Shown: in pieces, positions 4,123 to 5,763 of the stretch
How positions within the stretch are numbered: position 1 is the stretch's first letter
Layout of the letters: the number at the start of each line of letters is the position of its first letter
Source of the DNA: HGM04593 sp045591315
GTDB lineage: Bacteria; Bacteroidota; Bacteroidia; Bacteroidales; Bacteroidaceae
Direction: 5' to 3'
DNA: 5,763 bases
NCBI GenBank assembly: GCA_045591315.1
Contig: JAZNSN010000043.1
Coordinates: 1-5,763 of the forward strand
Made by a program: the position numbers and the translations under genes
The notes under the pieces: model-generated
The model's database searches: none
What the model was told of the DNA's origin: nothing
What the model saw: only the letters and a program-made list of their open reading frames with translations

Positions 4123-5763
4123 ATGAATGTAAAGAGTTGTCTTGTTGCCGTAGTGACGTTTTTTTCTCTCTTGTCTATGCCGCAACACTCCGCTGCACAG
4201 TTCAGCAAGGGAACGGTAATACAGCTTGTGAACAAGAGTACCGGCAAGGCTGCCGCCGCAAATGTTTCAAAAGTCAGTTGTGTCGAACGTAACAGTGCCG
4301 ACTATTCACAGCTATGGTATGTAGAGTCGCGTTCATACAATGCAATCCCCATTGGCTACAAGGTCAGGCTGCGCAATCTCAGTAACGGCCGCTATCTGCA
4401 GGGCAACAATAACCCCTCGTCTCTTTGGAGTACCGTGAAAAACACAGGTACATATACAGAGCAGTATAACGGCGAGGATACCAAGTTCACCACAGAATTA
4501 TGGGAGGCTGAAAGAGATGGTTATTATACATTGGGCGTGGATAACAAGAAAACCGGCAACACCGATTATTACTACGATAAACTGCATTGTGATGCTTCGG
4601 GAACTTGTGTCAGTTGGATGGGCTCCGCCGATGCATCATTATGGAGTATCGAGGTAGTGTCGGGTGTCGATGTGCAGGCCCAATGGAACAAATTGGCCGA
4701 GTTTGAGAATATGGCAAACCGCAAGGATGAGTTCCAAGGCTACCTTAATACTCTCTTTACCGATAACCTTTGTACCGAGTTGCGCAGTGCTTACAAGTCG
4801 CAGAGCGCACTGGTTGCCTCGTCGGCATATCAGGCATTACCCCAGGAACTGAAGGATATGGCTCTCAAGGTGTGCAATGGCAATTGGGCCGAAACAAACA
4901 GGGACAACAGTAATGTTTCGTGGACAAGCACTGCTGCAAAGCGCTTCAGGGTACAGACTATTGAGCCGTATTCGGTAGCCGAGGAGATAAGCAATGTCGT
5001 GAAGGTTGGTGCATACTCCAATATGAACAACCCGACAGGCATCTATGCCGGTGATATGAATATGATATATGTAATGGTTAAGGGAAATATTAACCAGGGT
5101 TCAGCGCTTTATATCGCAGGACTTGGTCACAACAGCAAGGATTATCTCACATCAATTAAAGGCAGCGACCCGGTGCAGCTGAGCACAGGTCTCAATATCA
5201 TTCCTTTCTACGGCGACAAGAATATGCTCTATCTGATATATGCTGTAAACAGCCAGAGCAGCAGCTATCCCTTGGCAAACTATCCCGATATCGAGGTGCA
5301 TATTGAGGGCGGTTGCATAAACGGTTTGTACGACCGCTCGATGAACGATGCTGCTATATATGGCGAACTCAGCAGTAATGCCTCGAAGGTGGGTCTTGAG
5401 TATTATGATGTGCTCGGTGACAAGTTTGTCTTCCACACGAGCTGGGAGACCGTGTTCAGGAACAACAGTGCCTCTTCTATAAATCGTGCCTTAGATATAT
5501 GGGATATGATAGGAAGTACACAGCATATGGTTATGGGTGTGTCATCGGCAGCCGAGACGGCAAACGACCCGCTTGGATTGCATACATATACATCTGATTT
5601 CTCATCAGTGTTCAATAACAGGCAATTGGTTCATACAATTCCCACCCTAAGTGCATATACACAGGCTCCTCACCGGATTCAGTTTGCACACGGAGAGGGG
5701 TTGCTGCAAGGTGAAGTGATGGAGAAACAGGGGTACATTTGGGGGCCTGCCCACGAACAAGGA
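4123..5763 (+). CDS. secreted M60-like (enhancin/BT4244-type) zinc metallopeptidase, 3' end beyond window
   Basis: 547 codons are open to the window edge with no stop. Residues 1-26 are a Sec signal peptide: Lys4, hydrophobic core CLVAVVTFFSLL, then SMPQHSAAQ with likely cleavage after Ala. There is no lipobox, so the product is probably periplasmic or released. Residues about 27-180 look like a beta-trefoil/ricin-type or related carbohydrate-binding module, with repeated strand motifs (GTVIQLVNKSTGK, YKVRLRNLSNGRYLQG, LWYVES, ASLWSIEVV). Residues 181-270 are helical. From about 275 the sequence follows the M60-like domain (FRVQTIEPYS, TGIYAGD at 305-311, MIYVMVKG, GLNIIPFYGDKNMLYLIY, YPDIEVHIEGGCINGLYD). 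The final residues WGPAHEQG (540-547) begin the gluzincin motif HExxH, whose second His would be the next codon. Relatives cleave mucin-type O-glycoproteins in gut bacteria; that activity is inferred here. The ATG at 4123 is chosen because the signal peptide starts there; the ATG at 4115 stops after three codons. Confidence 0.85.
   Translation, partial: MNVKSCLVAVVTFFSLLSMPQHSAAQFSKGTVIQLVNKSTGKAAAANVSKVSCVERNSADYSQLWYVESRSYNAIPIGYKVRLRNLSNGRYLQGNNNPSSLWSTVKNTGTYTEQYNGEDTKFTTELWEAERDGYYTLGVDNKKTGNTDYYYDKLHCDASGTCVSWMGSADASLWSIEVVSGVDVQAQWNKLAEFENMANRKDEFQGYLNTLFTDNLCTELRSAYKSQSALVASSAYQALPQELKDMALKVCNGNWAETNRDNSNVSWTSTAAKRFRVQTIEPYSVAEEISNVVKVGAYSNMNNPTGIYAGDMNMIYVMVKGNINQGSALYIAGLGHNSKDYLTSIKGSDPVQLSTGLNIIPFYGDKNMLYLIYAVNSQSSSYPLANYPDIEVHIEGGCINGLYDRSMNDAAIYGELSSNASKVGLEYYDVLGDKFVFHTSWETVFRNNSASSINRALDIWDMIGSTQHMVMGVSSAAETANDPLGLHTYTSDFSSVFNNRQLVHTIPTLSAYTQAPHRIQFAHGEGLLQGEVMEKQGYIWGPAHEQG

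Overview
The window looks like chromosomal DNA from a Bacteroidales bacterium (Bacteroides/Prevotella/Muribaculaceae type). The evidence is AT-rich gene starts without Shine-Dalgarno sequences, several matches to the Bacteroidetes -7 promoter box TAnnTTTG, bacterial GMP synthase and MscL sequences, and a secreted M60-type (enhancin-like) metallopeptidase of the kind gut Bacteroidales use on mucin glycoproteins. No taxonomic search was possible, so genus is left open.

Layout. Positions 1-34 may hold the first codons of a leftward gene. Positions about 105-1310 form an AT-rich accessory segment on the minus strand: a 289-residue membrane-anchored protein of unknown function (309-1178), followed directly and in the same reading frame by a 47-codon remnant (165-308) that reads as the C-terminal helix-turn-helix of a serine recombinase, then a hairpin that could act as terminator (111-136). 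Positions 1309-1900 have no convincing gene. They hold three diverged copies of a roughly 125-bp repeat and many hairpins, ending in a multibranched inverted-repeat structure (1813-1892).

Positions 1900-3819 carry two independent minus-strand housekeeping-type genes, each with its own terminator. The first is a guaA-type GMP synthase (1939-3246) whose synthetase half is complete but whose glutaminase half is cut down and lacks the nucleophilic cysteine. Its stop codon lies inside a perfect 21-bp-arm palindromic terminator. The second is mscL (3373-3819), the large-conductance mechanosensitive channel, with an Ala-Pro repeat in its tail. A 303-bp divergent intergenic region separates mscL from the rightward M60 peptidase gene (4123 to the window edge), which is cut by the window inside its HExxH zinc motif.

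The genes do not form one pathway. GuaA makes GMP, MscL protects against osmotic downshock, and the M60 protein probably acts outside the cytoplasm on glycoproteins. The two points most worth following are the GMP synthase with a vestigial glutaminase domain, which implies use of free ammonia or of a separate glutaminase subunit, and the structured repeat cluster beside it.
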